Program-made: the position numbers and the translations under genes
From: Desulfomicrobium sp. ZS1
GTDB taxonomy: Bacteria > Desulfobacterota > Desulfovibrionia > Desulfovibrionales > Desulfomicrobiaceae
DNA: 64,000 nt
Reading direction: 5' to 3'
NCBI RefSeq assembly: GCF_024204645.1
Contig: NZ_CP100351.1
Span: forward strand, 2,630,001 to 2,694,000
The notes under the pieces: generated by a model
The model's input: only the letters and a program-made list of their open reading frames with translations
The model's database searches: none
What the model was told of the DNA's origin: nothing
Shown: piece by piece, positions 63,673-64,000 of the stretch
Layout: every line of letters begins with the position of its first letter
Numbering within the stretch: the first letter of the stretch is position 1

Positions 63673-64000
63673 CTAGTGCTCGGAGGTCACGGAGCGGGCG
63701 ATGGAATAGCAATAATCGCCAATTTTTTCGAGCCGTGCCAGTAGGTTGATAAAAGTCAAGCCGCCTTCGATCCCGCATTTGCCGATCTTGAGCCGCTCGA
63801 TGTGGGCTTCACGCATGGACTCGCGCATGGCGTCGATGGTCCGCTCGGCCGCCTCGGCCCGTTCCATGAAATGTTCCGGCTGCCTGATCAGGGCATCGCT
63901 GATCATTTTCAGAAATTCATCGACCTTGGCGGCGATGATAAACAGATCGCGCATGGCGACTTCATTGAATTTGAGTTCCTTGTCGACAATGTCTTCGCAC
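63673..64000 (-). CDS. PhoU-domain protein, C-terminal fragment (runs off the right edge)
   Basis: About 108 residues are visible, read in frame from the window edge (CEDIVDKELKFNEVAMRDLFIIAAKVDEFLKMISDAL). They end GGLTFINLLARLEKIGDYCYSIARSVTSEH. The LARLEKIGDYCYSIA helix matches the metal-binding E-x-x-x-D face of PhoU. It could be PhoU itself or the PhoU-like tail of a Na+/phosphate cotransporter; the missing N-terminus would decide. The helix AAEAAERTIDAMRESMREAHIERLK resembles the latter group. Confidence 0.75.
   Translation of the reverse strand, partial: CEDIVDKELKFNEVAMRDLFIIAAKVDEFLKMISDALIRQPEHFMERAEAAERTIDAMRESMREAHIERLKIGKCGIEGGLTFINLLARLEKIGDYCYSIARSVTSEH

Overview
The window looks like chromosomal DNA from a sulfate-reducing deltaproteobacterium of the Desulfovibrionales (Desulfovibrio or Desulfomicrobium type). 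The basis is a GC-rich genome with multiheme c-type cytochrome genes, a heme-bearing chemoreceptor, a selenocysteine tRNA, a cdaA-cdaR-glmM c-di-AMP block and a Gram-negative glycosyltransferase cluster. The genus is inferred from gene content, not from a marker gene.

Layout. 0-9.4 kb is housekeeping, all on the minus strand: asnS (partial), priA, galU, and the run ftsH-folP-cdaA-cdaR-glmM. At 9.6 kb is selC (tRNA-Sec) with its own promoter. 9.8-14.1 kb holds an amidohydrolase (possible aminodeoxyfutalosine deaminase) and a three-gene unit: tetraheme cytochrome c, a methyl-accepting protein with a CHHCH heme motif, and an ABC substrate-binding protein. 14.8-18.4 kb is argF-argG-argH. 18.5-25.9 kb carries a lipoprotein, a YcaO protein, ybeY-phoH, moaA, an RqcH/NFACT protein and dksA.

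26.0-27.2 kb contains two tandem ~270 bp repeats, one with a 36 bp perfect palindrome, and a tRNA cluster Gly-Cys-Gly-Gly with three identical tRNA-Gly(GCC). 27.3-32.7 kb holds a HerA-like ATPase and, divergently, a probable operon of YcaO-TPR, a MoaE-like protein and OpgG. 32.8-36.8 kb is a glycosyltransferase cluster (GT2, two GT4, GT9). 37.6-46.5 kb is an accessory region. A hipBA module is present twice in direct orientation exactly 7,200 bp apart; the first copy has an in-frame 344-codon deletion in hipA. Between them lie a complete aapJQMP amino-acid ABC transporter and an AbiEi/AbiEii toxin-antitoxin pair.

47.3-64 kb is signalling-rich. It has a FIST-like protein with a small partner, a PocR/multi-PAS histidine kinase interrupted by an in-frame amber codon, a dCache chemoreceptor, a group II intron lying antisense in a truncated membrane-protein gene, a RHH/ParE toxin-antitoxin pair, a sensor kinase next to a REC-HD-GYP response regulator, and the end of a PhoU-domain protein at the right edge.

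The loci most worth follow-up are the YcaO-TPR/MoaE-like operon, the cytochrome/heme-chemoreceptor/binding-protein operon, the amber-split kinase, and the duplicated hipBA cassette, whose intact copy is bracketed by a short dispersed repeat.
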